In this document: in pieces, positions 49,521 to 58,470 of the stretch
Layout of the letters: the number at the start of each line of letters is the position of its first letter
How positions within the stretch are numbered: the stretch's first letter is position 1
Assembly: GCA_001931535.1 (NCBI GenBank)
Contig: CP016211.1
Coordinates: 12,508,377-12,572,376 of the forward strand
DNA length: 64,000 bases
Reading direction: 5' to 3'
DNA from: Minicystis rosea
GTDB lineage: Bacteria > Myxococcota_A > Polyangia > Polyangiales > Polyangiaceae
Made by a program: the position numbers and the translations under genes
The notes under the pieces: model-generated
What the model saw: only the letters and a program-made list of their open reading frames with translations
What the model was told of the DNA's origin: nothing
Databases searched by the model: none

Positions 49521-50702
49521 GTGGCTGCGACCTTCTCTCAATCCTTACGTGCGCTCGCGGTCGATCGACCGCGGCGATCCCTGTGGACGGCGGCTTTGGC
49601 CGCGGTGCTCCTCGGCGGCTGGCTCGCGTGGTTCTTCGCGGCGGAGGTGATCGTTTACGAGACCGCGGAGACGGCGCGGATCGAGGTCGATCGCGCTGCG
49701 CACACGATCGACGCGCCGGTCGCGGGGAGGGTGAAGACGAGCGCGCTGGAGCTCGGGCGCGAGGTCGAGGCAGGGCAGGTCGTGGTCGAGCTCGACGCCG
49801 AGCTCGAGCAGCGGAGGCTCGCCGAGGAGCGCGCCCGGCTCGCCACGCTCGGCCCGCAAATCGATGCTTTGCGGCGGCAGCTCGCGGCCGAGGAGCAGGT
49901 GCTCCGCGACGCGCGGCGCGCGAGCGATTCGGCCATCGAGGAAGGTCGCGCGCGTCGCGCCGAGGGCGATCACGCGGCCGCGCTCGCGCAGGAGGAGGCG
50001 AAGCGCGCCGCGCAGATGTTCGACGGCGGCGCGCTCACCGAGATCGAGCTCCTCCGCGCGCGCACCGAGGCCGAGAAGCGCCGCGCCGCCGTGACCGCCC
50101 TGGCGCTCGACGTGGATCGGCTGGCGGGCGAGCAGCGCACGCGCGAGAGCGAAGCCCGGAGCCGCATCGAGAGCCTCGGGCGGCAAATCGCGGAGCTCGA
50201 CGGCCAAAAGGCCACGAGCGAAGCGCAGATTCGCGTGCTCGAAGAAGCGGTCTCCAAACGCACCATCGTGTCGCCCGTGCGCGGGCGCGTGGGTGAGGTC
50301 GCTCCGCTTCGTGCCGGCGCCTGGGTGCGTGAAGGCGACAAACTGGGGGCCGTGATCCCCGGCGGCGAGCTGCGCGCCATTGCCGACTTCGCGCCTCCAG
50401 CCGCGCTCGGCCGCCTCCGCGAAGGCCAAGCGGCCCGCCTAAGGCTCGATGGATTCCCTTGGACCCAATATGGCACCGTCGGCGCGCGCGTGGCCAAGGT
50501 CGCGAGCGAGGCACGTTATGGGCGCATTCGTGTCGAGCTCGACGTGACACCCGATCCCCATTCGCGCATCCCGCTCCAACATGGTTTGCCCGGATCGGTG
50601 GAGGTCGAAGTCGAGCGGGCCACGCCGGCGCGCCTCGCCCTGCGCGCAGCTGGCAAAGTGCTCGGCCGCAGCGGGCCTTCGCGTCGCGGAGCAGGGGAGT
50701 GA
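49521..50702 (+). CDS. HlyD-family membrane fusion protein
   Basis: About 393 residues from GTG at 49521 (a TTG at 49482 would add an implausible hydrophobic lead). One N-terminal membrane helix (AALAAVLLGGWLAWFFAAEV), a lipoyl half (APVAGRVKTSALELGREVEAGQVVVEL), a coiled coil of about 140 residues (residues 90-235), the second lipoyl half (VSPVRGRVGEVAPLRAGAWVREGDKLG) and a beta-barrel end. This is the periplasmic adaptor that links inner-membrane exporters to the outer membrane. Its TGA overlaps the start of the C39-peptidase ABC exporter (GTGA), so both are one translational unit. Part of a peptide or natural-product export operon by inference. Confidence 0.85.
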   Translation: MAATFSQSLRALAVDRPRRSLWTAALAAVLLGGWLAWFFAAEVIVYETAETARIEVDRAAHTIDAPVAGRVKTSALELGREVEAGQVVVELDAELEQRRLAEERARLATLGPQIDALRRQLAAEEQVLRDARRASDSAIEEGRARRAEGDHAAALAQEEAKRAAQMFDGGALTEIELLRARTEAEKRRAAVTALALDVDRLAGEQRTRESEARSRIESLGRQIAELDGQKATSEAQIRVLEEAVSKRTIVSPVRGRVGEVAPLRAGAWVREGDKLGAVIPGGELRAIADFAPPAALGRLREGQAARLRLDGFPWTQYGTVGARVAKVASEARYGRIRVELDVTPDPHSRIPLQHGLPGSVEVEVERATPARLALRAAGKVLGRSGPSRRGAGE

Positions 50703-53371
50703 GCAAAGCCCCTCGGGCCCGGCGCTTCTTCGCGCCGGAGGTCATTCAGACATCCGCCATGGACTGCGGCCCAGCCGCGCTCAAGTGCCTTTTGGACGGG
50801 TTCTTCGTCCATGCGAGCTATGGCCGCCTCCGCGAAGCGTGCCAAACGGACGTCGACGGGACATCCATCGACACCTTGGAAGCCATCGCCGGTGAGCTGG
50901 GCCTCGACGCCGAGCAGGTGATGCTCCCGCCCGATCACCTCTTCCTCGACGAAGCCGAGGCCATCCCCGCCATCGTCGTGGTGCGGCAGCCCAGCGGCTT
51001 CACCCATTTCGTGGTGCTCTGGCGCCGTCATCGCGGGCTCGTGCAGGTGATGGATCCCGCCATGGGCCGCCGTTGGATGAGCGAGGCCGCGTTCCTCGCG
51101 CAGCTCCACATCCACACCATGCCCGTGCCGGCCGCGGCGTTCCGCGAGTGGACCGCCTCCGACACGTTCCACGCCGTGCTGAATCGGCAGCTCCGCGATC
51201 TCGGCTGCGCGAGCGACGTCGCCGATCTCGTGGCCCAAGTCTCGAGCGACGAATCCCACGGTCCCGTCGCCGCGCTCGACGCGGCCACGCGCGCCACGAC
51301 GGCCATGGTGCAATCGGGCGCCATCGCGCGCGGACGCGAGGCCGGCCGCGTCCTGCGCTCGCTCCACGCGCAGGCGATGGATGGCGACGCCGACGCCATC
51401 CCCGAAGCGTATTGGACCGCGCGCGCCGCACCGCCCGGCGACGACGGCGAGCCGCAGGTCCTCTTGCGCGGTGCCGTCCTGATCCGCGTCGCCGGCAAAC
51501 GTGAAGGCGCCGCCGCCGTGCCGCGATCCGCGGAGCTGCGCGCCGCGCTGCGCGAGCCGCCGAGCCGCCCAATGCACGAGCTCCTCCGCTTCCTCCGCAT
51601 GGATGGCGCGCTCGCGCCGGCGTTGCTCGCAGGCGCGCTCGTCGCATCGGTGATCAGCGTGGCCATCGAGGCCATGCTCTTTCGGGGCGTGCTCGAGATC
51701 GGCCGCGATCTCGGCGTCTTTCGCCAGCGCCTCGGCGCCGCCTCCGCGCTCCTCGCGTTCCTCGTCGTCCTCATCGCGCTCGAGATCCCTTTCGGCATCG
51801 AGGCGCGGCGCATCGGTCGGCGCCTCGAAACGCGCCTCCGCCTCGCGTTCCTCGCCAAGCTGCCGCGGCTCGGTGATCGTTATCTCCAGAGCCGGCCCGT
51901 GAGCGACATGGCCGAGCGCAGCCACGTCCTCCACGCCGTGCGCGCGCTCCCCGAGCTCTCCGCCCAGATCCTCCGCGCCGGCGGTGATCTCGTGATCACC
52001 ACGGCCGGCATCACCTGGCTCGATCCCGCGAGCGCGTGGGTCGCCGTCCCCGCCGCGCTGCTCGCGGTGATCGTGCCCATCGTCGCGCATCCGGTGGTGC
52101 GTGAGCGCGATCTCCGCGCGCGCAGCCACCTCGGCGCCCTCGGTCGCTTCTACCTCGATGCGCTCCTCGGCCTCGTCCCCGTGCGCACCCACGGCGCCGA
52201 GCGCGCGGTGCGGCGCGAGCACGAGAGCCTCCTCGTCGAATGGGCCCGCGCCGCCGGCGACGTCGTCCGCGCCGCCGTCGCCACCGACGCAGTCAGCGGC
52301 ACGACCGGCCTCGCGCTCGCGGCCCTGCTCTTGATTCGATATGTCGAAGGGCACGGCGATCCCAGCGGCGTATTGCTCCTCGTGTATTGGGCCCTCAACC
52401 TGCCTGTCCTCGGACAGCAGCTCGCCGTCGCGGTCCGCCAAGTGCCGGCCCAACGCAACGTCACCCTCCGCCTCTTGGAGCCGCTCGGCGCCCTCGAAGA
52501 GCCCGGCGACGACGAGCCCGACAATGGCCCCGAGGCCCTCTCCGGATCCGGTGGGGTCGCCGTCGACTTGGAGGGTGTCAGTGTGGTCGCCGGCGGCCAT
52601 ACCATTCTCGATGGAGTCGATTTGCACCTCCCCGCGGGCAGCCACGTGGCCGTCGTGGGCGCCTCGGGGGCCGGGAAATCGACGCTCGTCGGCCTCCTGC
52701 TCGGTTGGCACCGCCCCGCCGCGGGCCGCGTGCTCGTCGACGGCGCGCCGCTCGCGGGCGCTCGGCTCCACGCCCTGCGCCGCCACGCCGCCTGGGTGGA
52801 TCCCGGTGTCCAGCTCTGGAATCGACCCTTCCTCGACAACCTCCGTTATGGCTCCGACGGCACCTCCGCCGGCCCGCTCGGCGAAGCCATCGAGACCGCC
52901 GACTTGCATGGTGTCTTGGAGCGCCTCCCCGACGGCCTGCAAACCATTTTGGGGGAGAGCGGCTCCTTGGTCTCGGGCGGCGAGGGACAGCGCATTCGTT
53001 TGGGACGCGCACTTCTTTGTGCCTCTCCGCGGATAGCCATTCTCGACGAGCCATTCCGCGGCCTCGATCGCGGCAAGCGGCGCGCCCTCCTCGACCGCGC
53101 CCGAGAATGGTGGCGCTCCTCCACGTTGATTTGCGTCACCCACGATGTCGGAGAGACCCTCTCGTTCGAGCGGGTCATCGTCATCGAAGGCGGCCGCGTG
53201 GTCGAGGACGGCGTCCCCACTGCGCTCGCCGCGCAGGAAGGATCACGTTATCGCGCCCTCCTCGACGCCGAAGAGACGGTGCGCACCGGCCTCTGGTCCG
53301 GCCCCGGCTGGCGGCGCATCCGCCTCGACGGGGGCCGCGTCGTCGAGCGCGATCCAGGGGAGATCGCATGA
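50699..53371 (+). CDS. C39-peptidase ABC exporter (NHLM/bacteriocin type)
   Basis: 890 residues from GTG at 50699. Peptidase C39 domain (about 15-150): IQTSAMDCGPAALKCLL carries the oxyanion Gln and catalytic Cys, FTHFVVLW the His and QVMDPAMGRRWM the Asp, so it looks active. An inserted domain of about 150 residues follows, then the six-helix membrane domain from about 300, and the nucleotide-binding domain (620-850) with GASGAGKST, signature LVSGGEGQRIRLGRALL, Walker B IAILDEPFRGLD and H-loop VTHD. Such enzymes cut leader peptides after a Gly-Gly-like site while exporting the core. It overlaps both neighbours by 4 bp, HlyD upstream and a second ABC exporter downstream. Confidence 0.9.
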   Translation: MSKAPRARRFFAPEVIQTSAMDCGPAALKCLLDGFFVHASYGRLREACQTDVDGTSIDTLEAIAGELGLDAEQVMLPPDHLFLDEAEAIPAIVVVRQPSGFTHFVVLWRRHRGLVQVMDPAMGRRWMSEAAFLAQLHIHTMPVPAAAFREWTASDTFHAVLNRQLRDLGCASDVADLVAQVSSDESHGPVAALDAATRATTAMVQSGAIARGREAGRVLRSLHAQAMDGDADAIPEAYWTARAAPPGDDGEPQVLLRGAVLIRVAGKREGAAAVPRSAELRAALREPPSRPMHELLRFLRMDGALAPALLAGALVASVISVAIEAMLFRGVLEIGRDLGVFRQRLGAASALLAFLVVLIALEIPFGIEARRIGRRLETRLRLAFLAKLPRLGDRYLQSRPVSDMAERSHVLHAVRALPELSAQILRAGGDLVITTAGITWLDPASAWVAVPAALLAVIVPIVAHPVVRERDLRARSHLGALGRFYLDALLGLVPVRTHGAERAVRREHESLLVEWARAAGDVVRAAVATDAVSGTTGLALAALLLIRYVEGHGDPSGVLLLVYWALNLPVLGQQLAVAVRQVPAQRNVTLRLLEPLGALEEPGDDEPDNGPEALSGSGGVAVDLEGVSVVAGGHTILDGVDLHLPAGSHVAVVGASGAGKSTLVGLLLGWHRPAAGRVLVDGAPLAGARLHALRRHAAWVDPGVQLWNRPFLDNLRYGSDGTSAGPLGEAIETADLHGVLERLPDGLQTILGESGSLVSGGEGQRIRLGRALLCASPRIAILDEPFRGLDRGKRRALLDRAREWWRSSTLICVTHDVGETLSFERVIVIEGGRVVEDGVPTALAAQEGSRYRALLDAEETVRTGLWSGPGWRRIRLDGGRVVERDPGEIA

Positions 53372-55485
53372 CACCCGTCGACGCCTACGCCTGGCCTTTG
53401 GAGCGCCTCGGCGAGGCCATGCATGCGCTCGCCCGCCGCGCGCACCTCGGCCCGCGCGACGCCGACATGCCCCCTCGGCCCGATCCTGCGCTGGCCCGCG
53501 ATTCCCGCTGGCTCGGCGCCTGGATCGAGGCTGCCGCGGAGCGCATTGCCATCGAAGTGGAGCCCGTCGAGGCGTGGCATCGCGACGTCTCCGCGCTCGT
53601 GCAGAGCGCCGGCCCCGCGCTCTTCCGCTTGCCCGGTGAAGGTGACGCGCGGCTCCTCGCGGTCATCGGCGGCGAGCGTCGATCGGTGCGTCTCCTCGGG
53701 CCCGATCTCGAAGAGCGCCGGGTGTCCATCGCGGCCGTTCGCGATGCCCTCTGCGCGCCCCTCGAGGCCGCGCCCCGTGCCGTCGCCGACCGCCTCCTCG
53801 ATCTCGCGGGCGTGCCCGCCGCGCGCCGCGATCGCGCCCGCACTGCGATGATCCGCGAGCGCCTCGCGTCCGCGCGCATCGGCGGCGCGTGGCTCCTCCG
53901 CCTCCCGCCCGGTGCATCGGTGCGCGGCGAGATCCGCGCGGCCGGCCTCGGTCGCCGCGCGCTCGCGCTCCTCGGCGCGCGTGGCGCCGAATATGGTCTC
54001 GGCCTCCTCGCGTGGTGGATGCTCGGCTTGGGCGCGCTCCAAGGCCGCATCGATCGGGGATATCTCCTCGCGTGGGGCCTCGTGCTCGTCACGCAGATCC
54101 CTTTTCGCATGCTCGCCGTCGCCGCGCAGGGCCGTTTGGCCATCGACGCGGGCGCCATCCTCAAACGCCGTCTCCTCGCCGGCGCGCTCGCGCTCGCACC
54201 GGAAGAGGTCCGTCACGACGGCGCCGGCGCGCTGCTCGGTCGCGTCATCGAGAGTGAAGCCGTGGAGTCGCTCTCGCTCAGCGCGGGATTCGACGGGATC
54301 CTCGCGATCCTCGAGCTCCTCGTCTCCGGCGTGCTCCTCGCGCTCGGCGCCGGACATGGCCTTTCGCTCGCGGTGCTCCTCGTGTGGATCGCGCTCACCG
54401 CCGGTGCCTTCGTGTCGTATCTCCGCCGTCGTCGCGCGTGGACCGAGGCGCGCGTGGGCATGACGCACGATCTCGTGGAGCGCATGGTCGGTCACCGCAC
54501 GCGCCTCGCGCAGCAGCCGCGCGATCGCTGGCACGACGGCGAGGACGAAGCCGCCGAGCGCTATCTCGGCCTCTCGCGCTCGATGGATCACGCTTCCGTC
54601 ACCCTCGCCGCGCTCCCGCGCGCCTTCCTCGTCGTCGCGGCCGCCGCGCTCGTCCCATCCTTCCTTTCGAGCACCGCGAGCTCGGGTGAGCTCGCGGTGG
54701 GCCTCGGCGCGACGCTGCTCGCGTATCGCGCCGTCGCCAAGCTCACCTCGGGCGTGACGAGCCTCGCAGGGGCCTTGATTGCGTGGGAGAAGGTCAAACC
54801 CTTGTGGGACGCCGCGGCCCGCGCCGAGCCCGCCAAAGAGCCGCTCCTCGCGCTCGCGCCGCGCGCGCCTTCGGAGGTCCTCCTCGAAGCGCACGAGCTC
54901 ACGTTCCGCTACAGCGAGCGTGGCCGGCAGATCCTCCGCGGCGCCACGCTGCGCATCGCGCCCGGAGATCGCTTGTTGCTCGAAGGCGGATCGGGCGGCG
55001 GCAAATCCACTTTCGGATCCATCCTCGCCGGCCTGCGTGTCCCCGAAGAGGGCTTGTTGCTCATCGGTGGTCTCGATCGGCGCACGCTCGGCGGCGCCGG
55101 CTTTCGCCGCTTCGTCGTGGCCGCGCCGCAGTTCCACGAAAACCACGTCCTCTCGGCCACGTTCTCGTTCAACCTGCTCATGGGCCGCGGCTGGCCGCCC
55201 GGCCCAAGCGATCTCGAAGAAGCGCGCCGCATCTGCGAAGAGCTCGATCTCGGTCCTCTCCTCGCCCGCATGCCCGCGGGCCTCGAGCAAATGGTCGGTG
55301 AGACGGGGTGGCAGCTCTCGCATGGTGAGAAGAGCCGTCTCTTCATGGCGCGCGCGCTCCTCCAACGCGCCGAGCTCATCGTCCTCGACGAGAGCTTCGC
55401 CGCCCTCGATCCGGCCACGCTCGCCCGCGCGCTCCGCTGTGTCCTCTCCCGCGCTCGCGCCGTGCTGGTGATTGCCCATCCATGA
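53368..55485 (+). CDS. ABC exporter with N-terminal extension, second half of export pair
   Basis: A 705-residue half-transporter. Residues 1-200 are a non-peptidase extension (FRLPGEGDARLLAVIGGERRSVRL, resembling the N-domain of NHLM-type ATP-binding partners), 205-500 the membrane domain, 510-705 the nucleotide-binding domain with GGSGGGKST, signature LSHGEKSRLFMARALL, Walker B LIVLDESFAALD and H-loop IAHP. The signature is LSHGE rather than LSGGQ. It is translationally coupled by ATGA overlap to the C39 exporter upstream, so they probably form a heterodimer or two serial steps of one export machine. Ends with the same overlap to the DUF192 gene. Confidence 0.88.
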   Translation: MTPVDAYAWPLERLGEAMHALARRAHLGPRDADMPPRPDPALARDSRWLGAWIEAAAERIAIEVEPVEAWHRDVSALVQSAGPALFRLPGEGDARLLAVIGGERRSVRLLGPDLEERRVSIAAVRDALCAPLEAAPRAVADRLLDLAGVPAARRDRARTAMIRERLASARIGGAWLLRLPPGASVRGEIRAAGLGRRALALLGARGAEYGLGLLAWWMLGLGALQGRIDRGYLLAWGLVLVTQIPFRMLAVAAQGRLAIDAGAILKRRLLAGALALAPEEVRHDGAGALLGRVIESEAVESLSLSAGFDGILAILELLVSGVLLALGAGHGLSLAVLLVWIALTAGAFVSYLRRRRAWTEARVGMTHDLVERMVGHRTRLAQQPRDRWHDGEDEAAERYLGLSRSMDHASVTLAALPRAFLVVAAAALVPSFLSSTASSGELAVGLGATLLAYRAVAKLTSGVTSLAGALIAWEKVKPLWDAAARAEPAKEPLLALAPRAPSEVLLEAHELTFRYSERGRQILRGATLRIAPGDRLLLEGGSGGGKSTFGSILAGLRVPEEGLLLIGGLDRRTLGGAGFRRFVVAAPQFHENHVLSATFSFNLLMGRGWPPGPSDLEEARRICEELDLGPLLARMPAGLEQMVGETGWQLSHGEKSRLFMARALLQRAELIVLDESFAALDPATLARALRCVLSRARAVLVIAHP

Positions 55486-55952
55486 CGATGGCAATTGCAA
55501 TGGTCATTCGCGTCGCAATCGTGCTCTCTCTGACGTTGCTTGTCGGCTGTGATGGCCCGCGCGGCGCGCCCGCCGCCATCGTGCTTCCCGCCTCGGTCCG
55601 TGGGCACGCGCTCGAGCTGGAAATCGCAGCGGATTCCGAGGCCCGCGCCCGTGGCCTCATGTTCCGGCGCACACTCGCGGAGAACGAAGGCATGCTCTTT
55701 GTTTATCCCGAGCCGGACCCGCGCTCGTTCTGGATGCGGAACACCTACGTACCACTCTCTATTGCTTTCCTCGACGACGGCGCCCGCATCGAATCCATCT
55801 TGGATCTCGAGCCTTTCGACGAGACGCCGCGCCGCTCCGCGGAGCCTGGGCGATACGCGGTGGAGGTGCCGCACGGATGGTTTACGGCCCATGGCGTGGG
55901 CCCGGGCGATGGATTCAGCTTCACGCTCCCACCGGGCCTCACGGTGCGCTGA
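55482..55952 (+). CDS. DUF192-family lipoprotein
   Basis: A 156-residue protein, lipoprotein signal VIRVAIVLSLTLLVGC, then the DUF192 fold: LELEIAADSEARARGLMFRRTL, GMLFVYPEPDPRSFWMRNTYVPLSIAFLD and the terminal VEVPHGWF. The segment with MRNTYVPLSIAF is the family signature. Function of DUF192 is unknown; members are small, often exported. Its ATG overlaps the exporter stop (ATGA), making it the fourth gene of the operon; a role in the export step is possible but inferred from position only. Full family length. Confidence 0.85.
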   Translation: MTMAIAMVIRVAIVLSLTLLVGCDGPRGAPAAIVLPASVRGHALELEIAADSEARARGLMFRRTLAENEGMLFVYPEPDPRSFWMRNTYVPLSIAFLDDGARIESILDLEPFDETPRRSAEPGRYAVEVPHGWFTAHGVGPGDGFSFTLPPGLTVR

Positions 55953-56128
55953 TTACGGTGGGGCAGAACTGAATCGCAGTATGACAGTCGAGGCCGTTGA
56001 CCCCAGCGCTACGGGGCGGTTACGCTCGGCCCTGACTTTGATCATGCGGGGGCGAATCGCCGCTGGCGTGTGCCGGTCCTGAGCCGGTTCGCTGCTCCGC
56101 GTGTGCAGGCCCTGGAGGACATCGAGCC

Positions 56129-56572
56129 ATGAAGAGCATTACGAAGACCATCGTCATCGCCGCCCTCACCGCCGTTGCGGGCATCGGCGCCGTCGCCGCC
56201 ACGACCGGCACTGCCGAGGCGGATCAGAAGCTCCGCTGCCGTATGAAGGGCACCTGGGTCGAGTCGAGCGACGACTTCGAGTTCGACGCCGACTACCTCG
56301 CCAAGGACGGCCCGGACTACTTCGCCGGCAAGTACGTGAACCCCGGCCAGGCCGAGGCCGACATCATCGGCAAGGCCGAGCAGGGCACGTGGACGATCAT
56401 CCTCACGTACACCGACGCGGCCCACAAGAACATGATCAAGAAGCTCATCGGCACCGGCTCGAAGGACCGCCGCACGCACGAGCTCGTCGTCACCGGCGAC
56501 TACAAGACCTTCCTCGGCGCGAGCGACATCAAGAAGGACGGCCGCTTCAAGCTCCACGGCAAGTGCCGTTGA
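56129..56572 (+). CDS. Small secreted protein
   Basis: A 147-residue protein with Sec signal peptide (TIVIAALTAVAGIGAVAATTGTAEA before DQKL) and a mature beta-rich domain of about 118 residues with two cysteines (LRCRMKGTW near the start and HGKCR at the end) that could bridge the termini. Charged, Lys- and Asp-rich, small soluble fold; the internal pattern FEFDADYLAKDG...YFAGKYV...WTIILTY suggests a lipocalin-like or calycin sandwich, but this is a guess. Codon use is extremely G/C-ended, suggesting high expression. A GGAGG lies 11 bases before the ATG. Followed by a terminator-like hairpin. Confidence 0.72.
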   Translation: MKSITKTIVIAALTAVAGIGAVAATTGTAEADQKLRCRMKGTWVESSDDFEFDADYLAKDGPDYFAGKYVNPGQAEADIIGKAEQGTWTIILTYTDAAHKNMIKKLIGTGSKDRRTHELVVTGDYKTFLGASDIKKDGRFKLHGKCR

Positions 56573-56587
56573 AGATGTGAGCGCGAC

Positions 56588-56608
56588 GAGGGGCCCATCG
56601 GGCTCCTC
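56588..56608 (+). terminator. Hairpin after the small secreted protein
   Basis: GAGGGGCCC, loop ATC, GGGCTCCTC: 9-bp stem with one G-T wobble, 15 bp after the stop. No T-tract. Confidence 0.5.
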
Positions 56609-56831
56609 GCCCCGCCCGCCGCGTCCGACTCCCCATCGTTCGAGGCGCTCCCGCGCCTGCTCATTTCCTACGAGATACCGTCCTCCGGAGCGCCCTCGTC
56701 CGGAGTCGAACGCAACGACGCGGACCCTTCGTCCGTCTTCGCGTCGCCGTCCTCTCGCATCGAGATGCCGAGTCGCGATGGGATCGAACGAGCGCCCGTG
56801 AGCGCCTCGTCGATCCCACCGCGCATCCCTT

Positions 56832-57224
56832 TCAATCCTTGCGCAGCGGGACCAGCGAGGTGAGCCGCGAATCGCGCAGGTAGAGGCCGAGCCACGCCAG
56901 CACGCCGATCACGATCGGCGAAATGAACGGCTCGCCCATGCGCACGTGCGTCGCCACCGCGCCGCCGAGGTAGCCCGTCATCAGGATGGCGCCGAGGACG
57001 GCCGTTCGCGGGACCACATACAGAATCACGCAGAGGAGCTCCGTCACGCCGATGGGCAGGAGCGAGCCCGCGGGGTAGCCGAAGTGGCCGGTGAAGCCCT
57101 CCACGAGCTGCGGGTTGCGCGAGAGCTTCATGATGGCGCTCATCGTCAGGGCCAGGACGGGAAGCGCGCTCACGCCGCGCCCCGCCCAAAGGACACGCTT
57201 GCTCACGGGTGCTCGATCGCTCAT
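56832..57224 (-). CDS. DoxX-like small membrane protein
   Basis: A 130-residue protein with four hydrophobic helices and the DoxX-like pattern: an N-terminal basic segment, VSALPVLALTMSAIMKL, FTGHFGYPAGSLLPIGVTELLCVILYVV, TAVLGAILMTGYLGGAVATHVRMGEP and IVIGVLAWLGLYLRD. Members act in membrane redox or quinone-linked functions, mostly undefined. ATG at 57224 with AGAGGA 8 bp upstream. It is divergent from an HxlR regulator gene across a 120-bp region, the classic arrangement in which HxlR-type repressors control a DoxX-family gene. Confidence 0.8.
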   Translation of the reverse strand: MSDRAPVSKRVLWAGRGVSALPVLALTMSAIMKLSRNPQLVEGFTGHFGYPAGSLLPIGVTELLCVILYVVPRTAVLGAILMTGYLGGAVATHVRMGEPFISPIVIGVLAWLGLYLRDSRLTSLVPLRKD

Positions 57225-57267
57225 CGCTCGTTCCTCTCGCAGAATCTCCACGCGATCAACGTGGTAT

Positions 57268-57298
57268 CGGTTCGTTGTCTGGTTCCTGTTTGTAACCG
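57268..57298. promoter_or_regulatory. Candidate operator in the DoxX/HxlR divergent region
   Basis: CGGTT and AACCG flank a 21-bp interior, an imperfect two-fold site midway between the divergent starts. TATGAT at 57303-57308 is a possible -10 for the HxlR gene, placing the site over its -35 region. Tentative. Confidence 0.3.
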
Positions 57299-57344
57299 GC
57301 GCTATGATGGCGGCGGCCGAACGGCTTCGCAAGGAGGCACATTC

Positions 57345-57743
57345 ATGTCACCAAGCCATGGGAACCACGACGGTTGCCTCGCCGCGCGTGAGGTCCTGAA
57401 CCGCGTCGGCGACAAGTGGAGCGTCCTCATCGTCTCTCTCTTGGGCGAAGGGCCGAAGCGCTTCAGCGAGCTGAAGCGCTCCATCGAAGGCATCTCCCAG
57501 CGCATGCTCACCTTGACCCTGCGCGGCCTGGAGCGCGACGGCCTCGTGATCCGCACCGTCTACGCCACCGTCCCGCCGCGCGTCGACTACGCGCTCACCC
57601 CGCTCGGCCACACCCTGCTCGAGCCCGTGCAAGCACTCTGGCTCTGGGCCATGACGAACCGGACCGAAATCCAAGATGCGCGCGATCGCTTCGACAAGAA
57701 GGGCACCCGCCGCAAGAAGGCCGTGCGCGGCAGCGTGGTTTGA
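57345..57743 (+). CDS. HxlR family winged-helix regulator
   Basis: A 132-residue protein with a single HxlR domain: an N-terminal Cys (HDGCLAAREVLNRVGDKWSVLI, residue 10), FSELKRSIEGISQRMLTLTLRGLERDGLVIRTVYATVPPRVDY and the terminal dimerisation helix. The N-terminal Cys and spacing match thiol- or quinone-sensing HxlR repressors. ATG at 57345 is preceded by AAGGAGG at ideal distance. Divergent from the DoxX gene, which it most likely controls together with itself. Length normal, terminus basic (RRKKAVRG). Confidence 0.9.
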   Translation: MSPSHGNHDGCLAAREVLNRVGDKWSVLIVSLLGEGPKRFSELKRSIEGISQRMLTLTLRGLERDGLVIRTVYATVPPRVDYALTPLGHTLLEPVQALWLWAMTNRTEIQDARDRFDKKGTRRKKAVRGSVV

Positions 57744-57826
57744 GGATTGGCCATCATCGATCTCGACATCTCGAGGGATGAACGCCGGCCGAGCTCACGA
57801 GACGTGCGTGGCGGAGATCGCGTGAC

Positions 57827-58366
57827 TCACATGCGCCTCGTCGAATACCAGCGGCTATTGTCCCAGCGCACCACGACGAAGCTCGAATCGGTTGGATCCA
57901 CGCGCGCTTCCAGCTCGCGTCCGGTGCGCATGCGCGCTTCGGCGTGGCGCTCGGGCTCGGACCAGTGGTACGGCACGCGGTAAGGCGCGCGTCCAGGGAG
58001 GCTGATTTCGAGGGTCAGATCCGCGTTCACGTCGCCGTCGTCCTCGCGCTCGTTCTCGCGCGCCACGATGACGGCGCGCGCGGCGAGGCCCGCGGTCTTC
58101 ACCTGCGCTTCCCGGGCGCGCCGCGCCTTCATGTGCTCTCCGAGGCTATCGCCGAACGCGGTGAGCTCGTCTTTCTGCAGACCTCTGAAGACGACGACGG
58201 CGAGCGACAGGACGCCGCCGGCCAACACTCCCCAGCGCATCTCCTCAGAGCCGTCGCTGCCGACGAGCAACTCGGGCGTGAAGAGGGCGATGGCGATGCA
58301 ACCAAGCGAGATTGCCGCAAACAGCAGGAGGACACCCCGAAAGAGCCAACGCAGCGCCGTCGACAT
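57827..58366 (-). CDS. Small membrane protein of unknown function
   Basis: A 179-residue protein with two N-terminal helices (LFRGVLLLFAAISLGCIAIALF and GVLAGGVLSLAVVVFRGL) and a soluble C-terminal domain of about 100 residues (LTLEISLPGRAPYRVPYHWSEPERHA...RVDPTDSSFVVVRWDN), beta-rich, resembling DUF3592-type domains where a short beta sandwich follows membrane helices. Function unknown. ATG at 58366. It converges on the HxlR gene with an 83-bp gap showing no structure, and is divergent from the PQQGYG-repeat protein across about 100 bp. Confidence 0.68.
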   Translation of the reverse strand: MSTALRWLFRGVLLLFAAISLGCIAIALFTPELLVGSDGSEEMRWGVLAGGVLSLAVVVFRGLQKDELTAFGDSLGEHMKARRAREAQVKTAGLAARAVIVARENEREDDGDVNADLTLEISLPGRAPYRVPYHWSEPERHAEARMRTGRELEARVDPTDSSFVVVRWDNSRWYSTRRM

Positions 58367-58470
58367 GGTGCGTCAGCGTGCCTTTGCGCGCACGCGGCGG
58401 GAAGCGTTATCGGACGCGGCGCGCCGAATTCATGGGCGCTCGGCCCCGGGCTTTCCGGTACAACACCGGA

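Noticed and set aside
50516..53143. Minus-strand frame of 875 codons
   Set aside because: Antisense to the C39 exporter, which has all catalytic and ATPase motifs on the plus strand.
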